Origin: an uncultured Acetatifactor sp.
GTDB lineage: Bacteria; Bacillota; Clostridia; Lachnospirales; Lachnospiraceae
NCBI GenBank assembly: GCA_910577235.1
Contig: CAJTMX010000019.1
Location: forward strand, 21,387 to 85,386
Direction: 5' to 3'
Length of the DNA: 64,000 bases
The first letter of the stretch is position 1. The number at the start of each line of letters is the position of its first letter. Below the pieces are notes generated by a model, which had not been told where the DNA came from, made no database searches, and saw only the letters and a list, made by a program, of their open reading frames with translations. Positions 42,789 to 50,286 of the stretch are shown here, piece by piece. Made by a program: the position numbers and the translations under genes.

Positions 42789-43525
42789 CAGACTTCCTCC
42801 AGATATTCGATCTTGTGGCCGCTAAGTCGCATGGCGTCCCTGATGGACTTCTCAGTCAACCCGGTCTCGCTGGCCAGTTCCTTTACCGTCACCTTGCGAT
42901 GCAGCTCCTTTGAGAGGGATTTCGCCGCATCCGACACCTTATTGATACGTTCCGCCATCTTCCGATCGGCTTTGGATATATTCTGCTGGGCCTGTATCAT
43001 CTCCTCCATGGCGTCCATCATCATTTTTCCCAGCATTCCCTGGGCTTGAGAGGCATGCTCCAGTGCTCCCAGCATGGACACTCCCATGGTCAGCGCCAGA
43101 TTGCCCTCGCCGATCAAATCCTCCAGGGGTACTCCCTGCCCGCTGTATAGTCTGGCCACCTGGGCTACATCCGGTAGATACATAGTCACCAGCAGGCTTT
43201 GGGCATCCGTATCTCCCGCCATGGCGGAAAGCGTTACTGCCTCTCTCTCCCTCTCTTTCACCTCCGGCAGTGCCTCCAGTTCATTCAGATAATTTTGCAG
43301 GTAATTTTTCTCCTCCCGGGTCAGATAATCGTCCGGGTCCACCGGCGCGTTGATGCCTATCTTACGCTTTATCAGATAGTCGTATACCATCTGCAGCTGT
43401 TCCCCCGACAGTCCCAAAGGGGCGAAAGCCTGCTGTACATCCGTATCGCTGATCCACCCGCCCTGTCCGGCGGCCCGATCCCTCACCTGTTCCAGAGTCT
43501 GTGCAAACAACTCCTCCTGATTCAT
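42788..43525 (-). CDS. sigma-70-like protein (regions 2 and 3 only recognisable)
   Basis: The 245-residue protein has a stretch like sigma region 2 (YLPDVAQVARLYSGQGVPLEDLIGEGNLALTMGVSML) and region 3 (AERINKVSDAAKSLSKELHRKVTVKELASETGLTEKSIRDAMRLSGHKIEYLEEV). The region-2 DNA-melting part is diverged and no region 4 for -35 recognition is visible. It may be an atypical sigma factor or a sigma-derived regulator. It is coupled to the 145-residue gene downstream and follows a rhomboid-like gene. Confidence 0.75.
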   Translation of the reverse strand: MNQEELFAQTLEQVRDRAAGQGGWISDTDVQQAFAPLGLSGEQLQMVYDYLIKRKIGINAPVDPDDYLTREEKNYLQNYLNELEALPEVKEREREAVTLSAMAGDTDAQSLLVTMYLPDVAQVARLYSGQGVPLEDLIGEGNLALTMGVSMLGALEHASQAQGMLGKMMMDAMEEMIQAQQNISKADRKMAERINKVSDAAKSLSKELHRKVTVKELASETGLTEKSIRDAMRLSGHKIEYLEEV

Positions 43526-43561
43526 CTCTGTTTTCCTTTCTTAACCATTATAGACAGCTTT

Positions 43562-43597
43562 CGCCGCCAGTGGGTTACACCGGGCGGCGCTTTTTTT
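43562..43597 (+). terminator. terminator-like hairpin on the plus strand, antisense to the operon
   Basis: CGCCGCC and GGCGGCG enclose a 14-base loop, followed on the plus strand by CTTTTTTT. The neighbouring genes are minus-strand, so this would stop transcription running antisense to the sigma-like gene. A second small hairpin, AGCCC-AACA-GGGGCT, lies at 43600-43614. Confidence 0.6.
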
Positions 43598-43612
43598 ACA
43601 GCCCCTGTTGGG

Positions 43613-44491
43613 CTACTGTTTCTTTACATGTTCATGGGTAAAGATATGTTCCTGACAATATTCGTAATTGCCGTCGCACTTGGAGCAGTACCGGAACTCC
43701 AACGTGGGATCGTCCGCATCCGTCCTGCCGCAGATCGTGCATTTGTGTCCCCCCGGCCTCATGTTTTTCTTCACCTCGTGGCGGAATTCCTGTCTGCGCT
43801 TTATCTCCCTGGGCGACATGTTGATATGGCTTCTGCTGGTGAACCAGAATATCACAAAATTTAAAAGCGACGCCACGATGGCCGTGCGGTAGAATATATT
43901 GGCCATGGGATTGCCCGTATTCTGGAACAGATCAAGCACCAGCATGACCCCGTAGATGATCCCAAGCCATTTCATTTGTACCGGGATCACAAACATCAGC
44001 ATCACCTGCACATTCGGAAAGGTGGCCGCAAAAGCCAGCAGGATGGACATGTTGATATAATAAGTGCTGAACAGACGGCTATAGCTGGCGCACATCACTT
44101 CCGCACCGCCGGGGATGGCCATTACTTCACCGTAAAACAGATAGCACAGTCCCATGGCTACAAAACTGCCGATCACCGTGAAGATCATTCCGGAGAACAG
44201 ATACACATTGTACCGGTAGGCCCCCCAGGTGCGCTCCAGCGTGGTTCCCACCGAATAATAGAAAAACAGCATGATGATCGTGAAAATGTTGAAAGAAGAG
44301 GGCGGCACAATGATCCATGTCACGATCCTCCAGATCTGCCCGTGCAGGATCTTATAAGGGTCCAGCGTCAGAAAACCCAGAAAACCGCCGCCGATCAACT
44401 GTATGGCATATCCCACAGCGTAACACAAAATTAGCATCAGGGATATATTCTTTATCGCGTACTTGCCGAACTTTTTCTCAAACTTACTCAT
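43613..44491 (-). CDS. rhomboid-like membrane protein with C-terminal zinc ribbon
   Basis: The 292-residue protein has about six membrane helices with rhomboid/Derlin-like features (LTLDPYKILHGQIWRIVTWI; SVGTTLERTWGAYRYNVYLFSG). The rhomboid GxSG serine motif is absent (GAEVMCASYSRLF instead), so it is probably not a protease. After a basic linker the C-terminus holds two cysteine pairs and histidines (CTICGRT, YCSKCDGNYEYCQEHIFTHEH) forming a zinc finger. GGAGGG precedes the ATG. It heads the operon that runs to recO. Confidence 0.82.
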   Translation of the reverse strand: MSKFEKKFGKYAIKNISLMLILCYAVGYAIQLIGGGFLGFLTLDPYKILHGQIWRIVTWIIVPPSSFNIFTIIMLFFYYSVGTTLERTWGAYRYNVYLFSGMIFTVIGSFVAMGLCYLFYGEVMAIPGGAEVMCASYSRLFSTYYINMSILLAFAATFPNVQVMLMFVIPVQMKWLGIIYGVMLVLDLFQNTGNPMANIFYRTAIVASLLNFVIFWFTSRSHINMSPREIKRRQEFRHEVKKNMRPGGHKCTICGRTDADDPTLEFRYCSKCDGNYEYCQEHIFTHEHVKKQ

Positions 44492-44604
44492 GCATACCCT
44501 CCAGAGCGTCTGTGCCTGTTTACTTAATGATTATTCCACATTTTCGTATGTTTCAGCACATATATTTAACTCATTGTAGCATCCGGCGGGAGAAAAGTAA
44601 ACTC

Positions 44605-44633
44605 ATTATATCCGATTTAATAATCATTTAACA
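44605..44633 (-). promoter_or_regulatory. possible promoter of the rhomboid-to-recO operon
   Basis: The minus strand has a perfect -10 TATAAT (44605-44610) with a weak -35 TGTTAA (44628-44633) at 17 bases. It overlaps the end of the broken Rpn-family gene and lies about 115 bases before the rhomboid-like gene. Confidence 0.45.
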
Positions 44634-45387
44634 GTCTGACAGATATTCTTTGGCCTGCCTGTACTCCTCCAGCGACTGCCCTGCGATCTCGCAGGCTTCC
44701 TCCAATGTACAGTGCAGCTTTTGCATAATATTGCCTATGATGGATATTAACTGGTTTGCTTTGTCAATCTTTCCCTCTCTCTTTCCTTCCTTTTTACCTG
44801 CAGCTTTTCCATCCTCGATCAGATCCTCCAGCGCTTTCCACATGTCCTGTCCCCCTGTTTATTTTCTTTTTTTCCCTGTAGCTTTAATAGTTTTGCCACT
44901 CCTGTCAGTTTCCCGATGATCTCATAAGTATCCGCATCCAGATGGCGGCATTCCTCATGAGTCTTTATGTAGTCCAGAAATCGTCCCTTGTCCGTCCTGC
45001 ATGCGTACAGTTCAAATACTGTGCGCAGCGGCGTATGAAATTCCGAATAGTCTTTTTTCTGTTTCCTCTTTTCAGTTCCTTTACCTGCCGGTCATACTCC
45101 AGCGCCTCCCGCAGCAGGACGCGCACGGTCATACCGTAGTCTATTTCTTCTTGATTCTCCAGAATCCACAGGGCAAACAGCCCTCCTCCCACTTTCTGGC
45201 GCATGGCGATATCGCATATCGTCTCCACCTCCTGGCTGCCGTCCGTCTTCGTGACAACGGTAGCCGCCTCTTCCAACAGTGACGCATCCAACACCTGCGC
45301 GCCTCCGAATACACCGCCGTTATATACGTCCGCATAACGCGTCGGATCGGACAGATAAGTCTTTAATGACAAATCCTTTTTCCCCAA
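44628..45387 (-). pseudogene. Rpn-family PD-(D/E)XK nuclease / putative transposase, two frameshifts
   Basis: The N-terminal part (KKDLSLKTYLSDPTRYADVYNGGVFGG, EVETICDIAMRQ, LFALWILENQEEIDYGMTVRVLLREALEYDRQ) is typical of Rpn-like recombination-promoting nucleases. The frame is lost after NRKK at about 45056. The next part continues in a second frame (SEFHTPLRTVFELYACRTDKGRFLDYIKTHEECRHLDADTYEIIGKL) and then a third (MWKALEDLIEDGKAAGKKEGKREG...). One extra A in an A6 run and one extra G in a G5 run would restore a single frame. The start is probably TTG at 45387 after AGGAGG. It may be a recent pseudogene or a sequencing artefact. Confidence 0.85.
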
Positions 45388-45613
45388 TACTGCCTCCTTC
45401 CGCAAAGGCTCCTGACATCGAAACCTCCTGCTTTATTCTGTTAATGTGTGTTGAAATAAAAGCATGAATCCGTTTCGACATCCCGTGCGGGAAAAGAAAA
45501 ACAGTCTGGTCTTAGACATAGTAGAATCACTGCTTTGAAATCAATATAACATGTGGTACTGTAAGAGTCAATCTGTTTTTGGTCAAAAAGTAAACATAGA
45601 GTATCAATCACAA

Positions 45614-45651
45614 AGACCTGCCACCCACATAGCGTAGTGGCAGGCCTTTGC
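45614..45651. terminator. terminator after the kinase gene
   Basis: A 13-bp stem AAAGGCCTGCCAC / GTGGCAGGTCTTT with one G-U pair and a 12-base loop, A/T-flanked on both sides. It lies 33 bases past the kinase stop and closes the pilus-kinase locus. The rest of 45388-45683 shows no gene. Confidence 0.75.
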
Positions 45652-45683
45652 ATAAATTGGTTTTGAACTCCGCCGGCAGCACT

Positions 45684-48600
45684 CTATTCCTCTATATATG
45701 CCTCCCCGAGAGCGATCAGCTCTTGAATGGTATATAAGCGGCATTGCCGCAGATTGCCTGAACCACAGTCAAATATCAGCATATCTCCCGCCACATCGCA
45801 GAGTCCGGGAAGATATGCCAGCTTTTCCATGTGCTGATCCAGCAGCAGGCCGTACCGCTCCCCCGATGTGGCAATGTACTCGGTGATCAGATATTCCCCC
45901 ACCTGGCTGACATAAGTCAGATAGCCGTCTTCCTCCAAAACCGCCACCTGTAAGCCCGTGTCCAGATCATATACCACCGGGGCGCCGTGCAGAGCGGAAG
46001 CCACCCGGTAACGGTCCGTGATGAACTCCTCATACAGATCTTTTTCCGGCGGCGTGCCCTTTTCCTCGGAAAGAACACTTCCGTCCGCAGCGCTGTAAAG
46101 CCTCCTCATGCCGTCGTACCAGATAACCTCCAGCCAGGAACCCTCCGCGCTTTTTCTAAACTGCTGGTCATAGATATGTTCCGCGTCGGGGAACTCCCCC
46201 TGCGCCAGTATGTTCCCCCCCATATCATAGATACAAAAGTCTTCATACCCAAAGAGCATCACCGACTGCCCGTCCTGACTGACTCGGGCCTCGTCGTGAA
46301 TATACCGCGGATCATAGGATGCCAGCCGGGCCTCCCGGTGGTCTTCCAGAGCCATCAGGCGCAGGGAAGGTTCATTGCGGTTGGCTGCCACCGCATACCC
46401 AGACGACAAAACTACGAAATCGCTGTTCTGCTGCCCTTCCTCCACGGACATCTTACAGGCCGCGCTGTCATAAAACGCGAATCTCCCATCCTCCACAGCC
46501 ACCAGCGTATGCTCCGGCCCCACGGAAAAACCTGTGATACGGGCATCCTCCGTATAGGCCATCTCCCGCTCATCAAACGTATCCGGGTCTATCCGCACCA
46601 GCAGATTGCCACTGGCCAGATATATGCCGCTTTCATCCCCACGGACCATGAGGTGATCCTGGGAACTGTAGCCTCCCGTGAACACAGCCTCCTCCACATC
46701 TACGATCCCGAACCGGGCCTCCCCGCTCTTCTCCGCCGAAAAAGCAAAGTATTTTCCGTAAAAACCCCCCTCAAAATGGCTGTAATCCGATTCCTCATAC
46801 AGGATCAGATCCTCCTGGGGATCGTCCATATCCAGAATCCACAACCCTCCGTCATGAAAACTGACCGCCAGCAAGCTGCCGTCTGCGTTCAGGGCAAAGA
46901 TATCATCTCCCGCGTCCGCAAAAATATCGTTCACAGGCACATGCAGATGCCTGCCTTCAAAGTCACGCTCCGTCAGTTTCACCCCGTCTGACGTCCGATA
47001 CAATATCACCTGCTCAGCGTCCCGGTCCACAGCCGCCACCACCTGTCCGTCCGCGGACAGAGTCAGTGTGGTAGCCACCTCACCCGTCCAGACTGTCTGG
47101 CCCTTTTCCAGATCATAGCCTGTCACACCGGCGTTTCCTGCATACACAATGTGGTCTTCATCCACAAAAACGCAGTCCGACAGCGCGGATTGCTGTACCG
47201 GCAATGCCACTATCTGCCGCTGTGTCGCGAGATCGTATACGGCGGCCTCATAGGCATACACCACCGCCAGGCGCGTACCCTCAGGCGACAGGGCGATGTG
47301 AAACGGTGCCCCCGGCAGCCCGATGGCATCCAACGCCTTATAGCCGTCCGTCAGATCATAGACTCCCAGCGCGTCCGTCAATGCCTTTTGCGCATGGGCT
47401 GTCAAGGGAGCGTCCAATATCCCCCTGGGCCTGGGAATCGCCTGTAGCGCCAGCCCCACCGCATTGGTGGTATCTCCCTCGGCCAGGGCATTGGCAGAGT
47501 ACTCCGCCAGCGTCAAAGCTCTCTGTCGTTGCTCCAACTGTTTCATTCCGATAAAAGTACCTGCTCCCCCCGCCAGAAAAGTGAAGGTCAGAACCACCGC
47601 CCATGCCGCCATACGGCGTCTGTGTTTCACGGCCCGAATATCCTGCCTGTGCAGCTGCCGGAAGGCGGTGAGCATCTCCTGCGCCGTCTGGTAGCGATCC
47701 TCCGGTCGGGGAGCCATGGCTTTTTGCAAAATAGCGGATATGGCGGCGCTGCACACGTCTTTCCCCAAAGGTTGTACTTCCCGGGCGTCCTGGGGCGGTT
47801 TTTTGCCGGAGATCAGATGATACAGGGTAGCCCCCAGGCTGTAGACATCCGAACGCACATCCAGCATGATCCCCCTTCCGCCGGATGTACTGCCTGTGGA
47901 GGCATTTTCTCCGTATGCGCGGCTCGGGGCAATATTGCCGGCATGCAACCGAGGACTTCCGTTCCGCTCATTCAACACCAGAGTACTCTCCACTCCCTGA
48001 TTCAGTACCAGCGCACTCTCGACCCCCTCGTTCAGTGCCGATATACTCCCGGCTCCCTCACTCAGTACCAGCGTACTCTCGACCCCCTCGTTCAGTGCCG
48101 ATGTACTCCCGGCTCCCTCATTCAGTACCAGCGTACTCTCGGCCCCCTCGTTCAGTGCCGATGTACTCCCGGTTCCCTCATTCAGTATCAGCGTACTCTC
48201 GGCTCCCTCGTTCAGTGCCGATGTACTCTCGGCTCCCTCACTCAGTACCAGCGTACTCTCGGCTCTCCCTTCCAGGCTCCTGGGATTTTCACTGTCGCTA
48301 TGAGGATATGAGTCTTTCTTTTCCGGCCGGCCTCCCCTAAAGAAACTGCTGTTCTTAAACTGAGAATGTGTCCCTGCCGCCGCTTGGTGGCTCACCAGAT
48401 AGTCCGCCCCATAGTGCTCCGGGGAGGCGTACCCTCTGCTAAAGCCCACTTTTACGGCTCCGTCCTCTCCCAGTGCCAGGGCGATATTAAAGTCAATCAG
48501 ACACATGTCCCCATTGGGACGTCTCATGATATTGGCAGGTTTGATATCCCCGTGCAGGATACCGTAGGGAGGACGACCGTGCAGATAGACCAGCGCCTCC

Positions 48601-48941
48601 AGCAGCTGACAGGCCCAGCCCACCAGCTCCGCCTGCCCGGGCCGCCTGTCCTGGGCGATCAGTTTATCCAGACTTTCCCCCTGGATATAGTCCATAACCG
48701 TGTAGACAACACCCTCTTCCTGAACAAAATCGTACACCTGGGGAATATAGGTGTGGCTCAGTCCCTTTAGAAGGTCCACTTCCCGCCGCAGCGTCTCCGG
48801 GCCGACGTTCAGAGTTCTCTTGTCGGCCTTAAGCACTACCGGCTTATCCAGACGTATATGCCTCCCCAGATATACCACTCCTCCGCCACCGGCTCCGATC
48901 TTTTGCTGTAATTCATACATTCCCGCGATTATCTGTGGCAT
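45684..48941 (-). CDS. transmembrane Ser/Thr (Hanks-type) kinase with repeat insertion and outer beta-propeller-like part
   Basis: The 1085-residue protein has a cytosolic kinase: glycine loop GAGGGGVVYLG (16-26), ATP lysine K38, helix-C E54, catalytic HGDIKPAN (130-137), DFN in place of DFG (150-152) and SPEHYG (173-178). A roughly 180-residue insertion follows (about 182-360) with ten 10-residue repeats (ESTLVLNEG / GSTSALNEG), and the fold resumes at DVRSDVYSLGATLYHLISG. One membrane helix (444-465) leads to an outer WD40/PQQ-like beta-propeller of about 600 residues. ATG at 48941 has AAGGAAG upstream. PP2C and FHA genes lie upstream in the same operon. The propeller may sense an outside signal. 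Confidence 0.9.
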   Translation of the reverse strand: MPQIIAGMYELQQKIGAGGGGVVYLGRHIRLDKPVVLKADKRTLNVGPETLRREVDLLKGLSHTYIPQVYDFVQEEGVVYTVMDYIQGESLDKLIAQDRRPGQAELVGWACQLLEALVYLHGRPPYGILHGDIKPANIMRRPNGDMCLIDFNIALALGEDGAVKVGFSRGYASPEHYGADYLVSHQAAAGTHSQFKNSSFFRGGRPEKKDSYPHSDSENPRSLEGRAESTLVLSEGAESTSALNEGAESTLILNEGTGSTSALNEGAESTLVLNEGAGSTSALNEGVESTLVLSEGAGSISALNEGVESALVLNQGVESTLVLNERNGSPRLHAGNIAPSRAYGENASTGSTSGGRGIMLDVRSDVYSLGATLYHLISGKKPPQDAREVQPLGKDVCSAAISAILQKAMAPRPEDRYQTAQEMLTAFRQLHRQDIRAVKHRRRMAAWAVVLTFTFLAGGAGTFIGMKQLEQRQRALTLAEYSANALAEGDTTNAVGLALQAIPRPRGILDAPLTAHAQKALTDALGVYDLTDGYKALDAIGLPGAPFHIALSPEGTRLAVVYAYEAAVYDLATQRQIVALPVQQSALSDCVFVDEDHIVYAGNAGVTGYDLEKGQTVWTGEVATTLTLSADGQVVAAVDRDAEQVILYRTSDGVKLTERDFEGRHLHVPVNDIFADAGDDIFALNADGSLLAVSFHDGGLWILDMDDPQEDLILYEESDYSHFEGGFYGKYFAFSAEKSGEARFGIVDVEEAVFTGGYSSQDHLMVRGDESGIYLASGNLLVRIDPDTFDEREMAYTEDARITGFSVGPEHTLVAVEDGRFAFYDSAACKMSVEEGQQNSDFVVLSSGYAVAANRNEPSLRLMALEDHREARLASYDPRYIHDEARVSQDGQSVMLFGYEDFCIYDMGGNILAQGEFPDAEHIYDQQFRKSAEGSWLEVIWYDGMRRLYSAADGSVLSEEKGTPPEKDLYEEFITDRYRVASALHGAPVVYDLDTGLQVAVLEEDGYLTYVSQVGEYLITEYIATSGERYGLLLDQHMEKLAYLPGLCDVAGDMLIFDCGSGNLRQCRLYTIQELIALGEAYIEE
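47961..48260. repeat. 300-bp minisatellite (5 x 60 bp, each two 30-bp halves) inside the kinase gene
   Basis: The period is exactly 60 bases over five copies, each built of two related 30-base halves encoding ESTLVLxEG(A/V) and GSTSALNEG(A/V). All periods are multiples of three, so expansion or contraction keeps the frame. The array falls between the P+1 loop and helix F of the kinase domain. Confidence 0.95.
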
Positions 48942-49040
48942 ATTCTTAACTTCCTTTCCGCATATCACGGCAGGCCTTTATCCTGCACGCCTGCCCTTTT
49001 CTGTCGTCGCTTTTCCTTACTGAGAATCGAGAGCCTTTAC

Positions 49041-49199
49041 CTACCGCTGGGGTTTTCCGTATTCCTGCTCCAGTTTCTTTTTCAGCCGTCTGCCGGTACA
49101 GGTGAATACTGCCACACACAGCGCCGCCAGGATTCCCGCCGCCGCCATAACGGCGATCCCGCCATAAAAAAACAGCTCACTCTCCGATAAACCGAACAT
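49041..49199 (-). CDS. 52-residue single-pass membrane protein
   Basis: ATG at 49199 has AAAGGAG 7 bases upstream. The protein has a short acidic N-terminus (MFGLSESELFFYGG), one membrane helix (IAVMAAAGILAALCVAVFTC) and a basic tail (RRLKKKLEQEYGKPQR). It lies between the kinase gene and another small membrane protein gene in the signalling end of the pilus locus. A regulator or adaptor of the kinase is possible; no family is recognised. Confidence 0.75.
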   Translation of the reverse strand: MFGLSESELFFYGGIAVMAAAGILAALCVAVFTCTGRRLKKKLEQEYGKPQR

Positions 49200-49262
49200 C
49201 TTTTTTCTCCTTTCATAATCTCCGTGCTCACAGGAAATTGCGAGACTCTCTGTCTCCGCGCT

Positions 49263-49523
49263 CTACGGGATGATCTCCCTGCTCTCACAATAAACGATAT
49301 CCTCCAGCAAATACAGCCTCTGGGATGCGGCCTGGATCTCCGCCACCGGCAGTTCCTGAGTGACCGAGCCCCCCGCAGCGTCGTCCTCCATGACAGGCGG
49401 CACTTGCCTGCGCTTTATTCTCCCTCTCATCACACAGATAAGCGACAGGAACAGGAGGAACGCCAGCAGCGACGCTGACAGTACAAGCCGGGGCATTCCC
49501 TCCGGTCCCGCCGCCTCACCCAT
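49263..49523 (-). CDS. small single-pass membrane protein next to PP2C
   Basis: About 86 residues: a short N-terminus, one membrane helix (LVLSASLLAFLLFLSLICVM), basic RGRIKRR, then a soluble tail (DDAAGGSVTQELPVAEIQAASQRLYLLEDIVYC). ATG at 49523 overlaps the PP2C stop (ATGGGTGA). Other in-frame starts at 49562 (good AGGAG but deep in PP2C) and 49496 are possible. Function is unknown. Confidence 0.65.
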   Translation of the reverse strand: MGEAAGPEGMPRLVLSASLLAFLLFLSLICVMRGRIKRRQVPPVMEDDAAGGSVTQELPVAEIQAASQRLYLLEDIVYCESREIIP

Positions 49524-50286
49524 AGGTTCTGATCGTAGCCACAGTAATGTTATCCCTTTCATTGCGCTCCTTTATCATCCGTATTAACGCCTGTTGGCTC
49601 TGCCCCATTTTCTCCGGACTGTCCATGCGGAAAGGTTCCAGATAGGACAACATCTCCATTGGCGTGATCTTGTGCCGGAATCCGTCGCTGCAAAGCAGGT
49701 AGACGGCATCCCGCAGTGGCGTTCCGAAGAAAAATTCCGCGTAAACTTCCCTGGATGCTCCGATACATTGTAACAGCACGCTCCTGCGGGGGTCCGTCTC
49801 TGCCTGCTCCGGGGTCAGCAGCCCCCAATCGATCTCTCTGGCCACCACGGTTTGATCCCGGGTAATCTGTCTCGCCTGTGTCTGTAGCTCATAGACTCTT
49901 GAATCCCCCACATTGGCCACATAATAGCGATCCTGAGTCAGCAAAAGAACCGTGGCCGTGGTCCCCATTCGCACGCCGCTTTCCGCGCCGTAAGCTTTGA
50001 TCTTCTCATTACAATCCGTGATGACCCGGCTCCAATCCTGCCGGATATCCCCGTCCCGCAGACCGTTTCCCAGCAGAATAGGCAACCTCCGGCTGCACCA
50101 GCCGCGAAAGGCATATATGACGCTGGCGCTGGCCAACTCCCCTTTTTGCAGACCGCCCATGCCGTCGCAGAGTACGGCAAACACCAGCTGCCGCCCTCCC
50201 TGTTCCATCAATTGTACGCTCACACTGTCCTGGTTGGTGCTTTTAACATTACCCACATCCGTGCCTGCAGAAATTAAGAATCTCAT
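49516..50286 (-). CDS. PP2C-type protein phosphatase
   Basis: The 256-residue Mg/Mn-dependent Ser/Thr phosphatase has the usual motifs: SAGTDVGNVKSTNQDS near the start, LCDGMGGLQKGELAS (metal Asp), VANVGDSRVYEL, LLCSDGFRHK and RDNITVATI. It should remove phosphate from the kinase and its targets. Its start overlaps the FHA gene stop (ATGA), so reader and eraser are translationally coupled. Cytosolic; no membrane segment. Confidence 0.95.
   Translation of the reverse strand: MRFLISAGTDVGNVKSTNQDSVSVQLMEQGGRQLVFAVLCDGMGGLQKGELASASVIYAFRGWCSRRLPILLGNGLRDGDIRQDWSRVITDCNEKIKAYGAESGVRMGTTATVLLLTQDRYYVANVGDSRVYELQTQARQITRDQTVVAREIDWGLLTPEQAETDPRRSVLLQCIGASREVYAEFFFGTPLRDAVYLLCSDGFRHKITPMEMLSYLEPFRMDSPEKMGQSQQALIRMIKERNERDNITVATIRTYG

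Noticed and set aside
44628..45387. Two separate small genes in place of one broken gene
   Set aside because: The intermediate frame carries the missing family sequence, so the parts are one gene with two frameshifts.
45441..45653. 70-codon frame between the kinase and Rpn remnant
   Set aside because: It starts in a terminator hairpin, has no ribosome site and no family pattern.
47961..48260. CRISPR array
   Set aside because: Repeats are adjacent, without unique spacers, and lie in frame inside a kinase gene. No cas gene is present.
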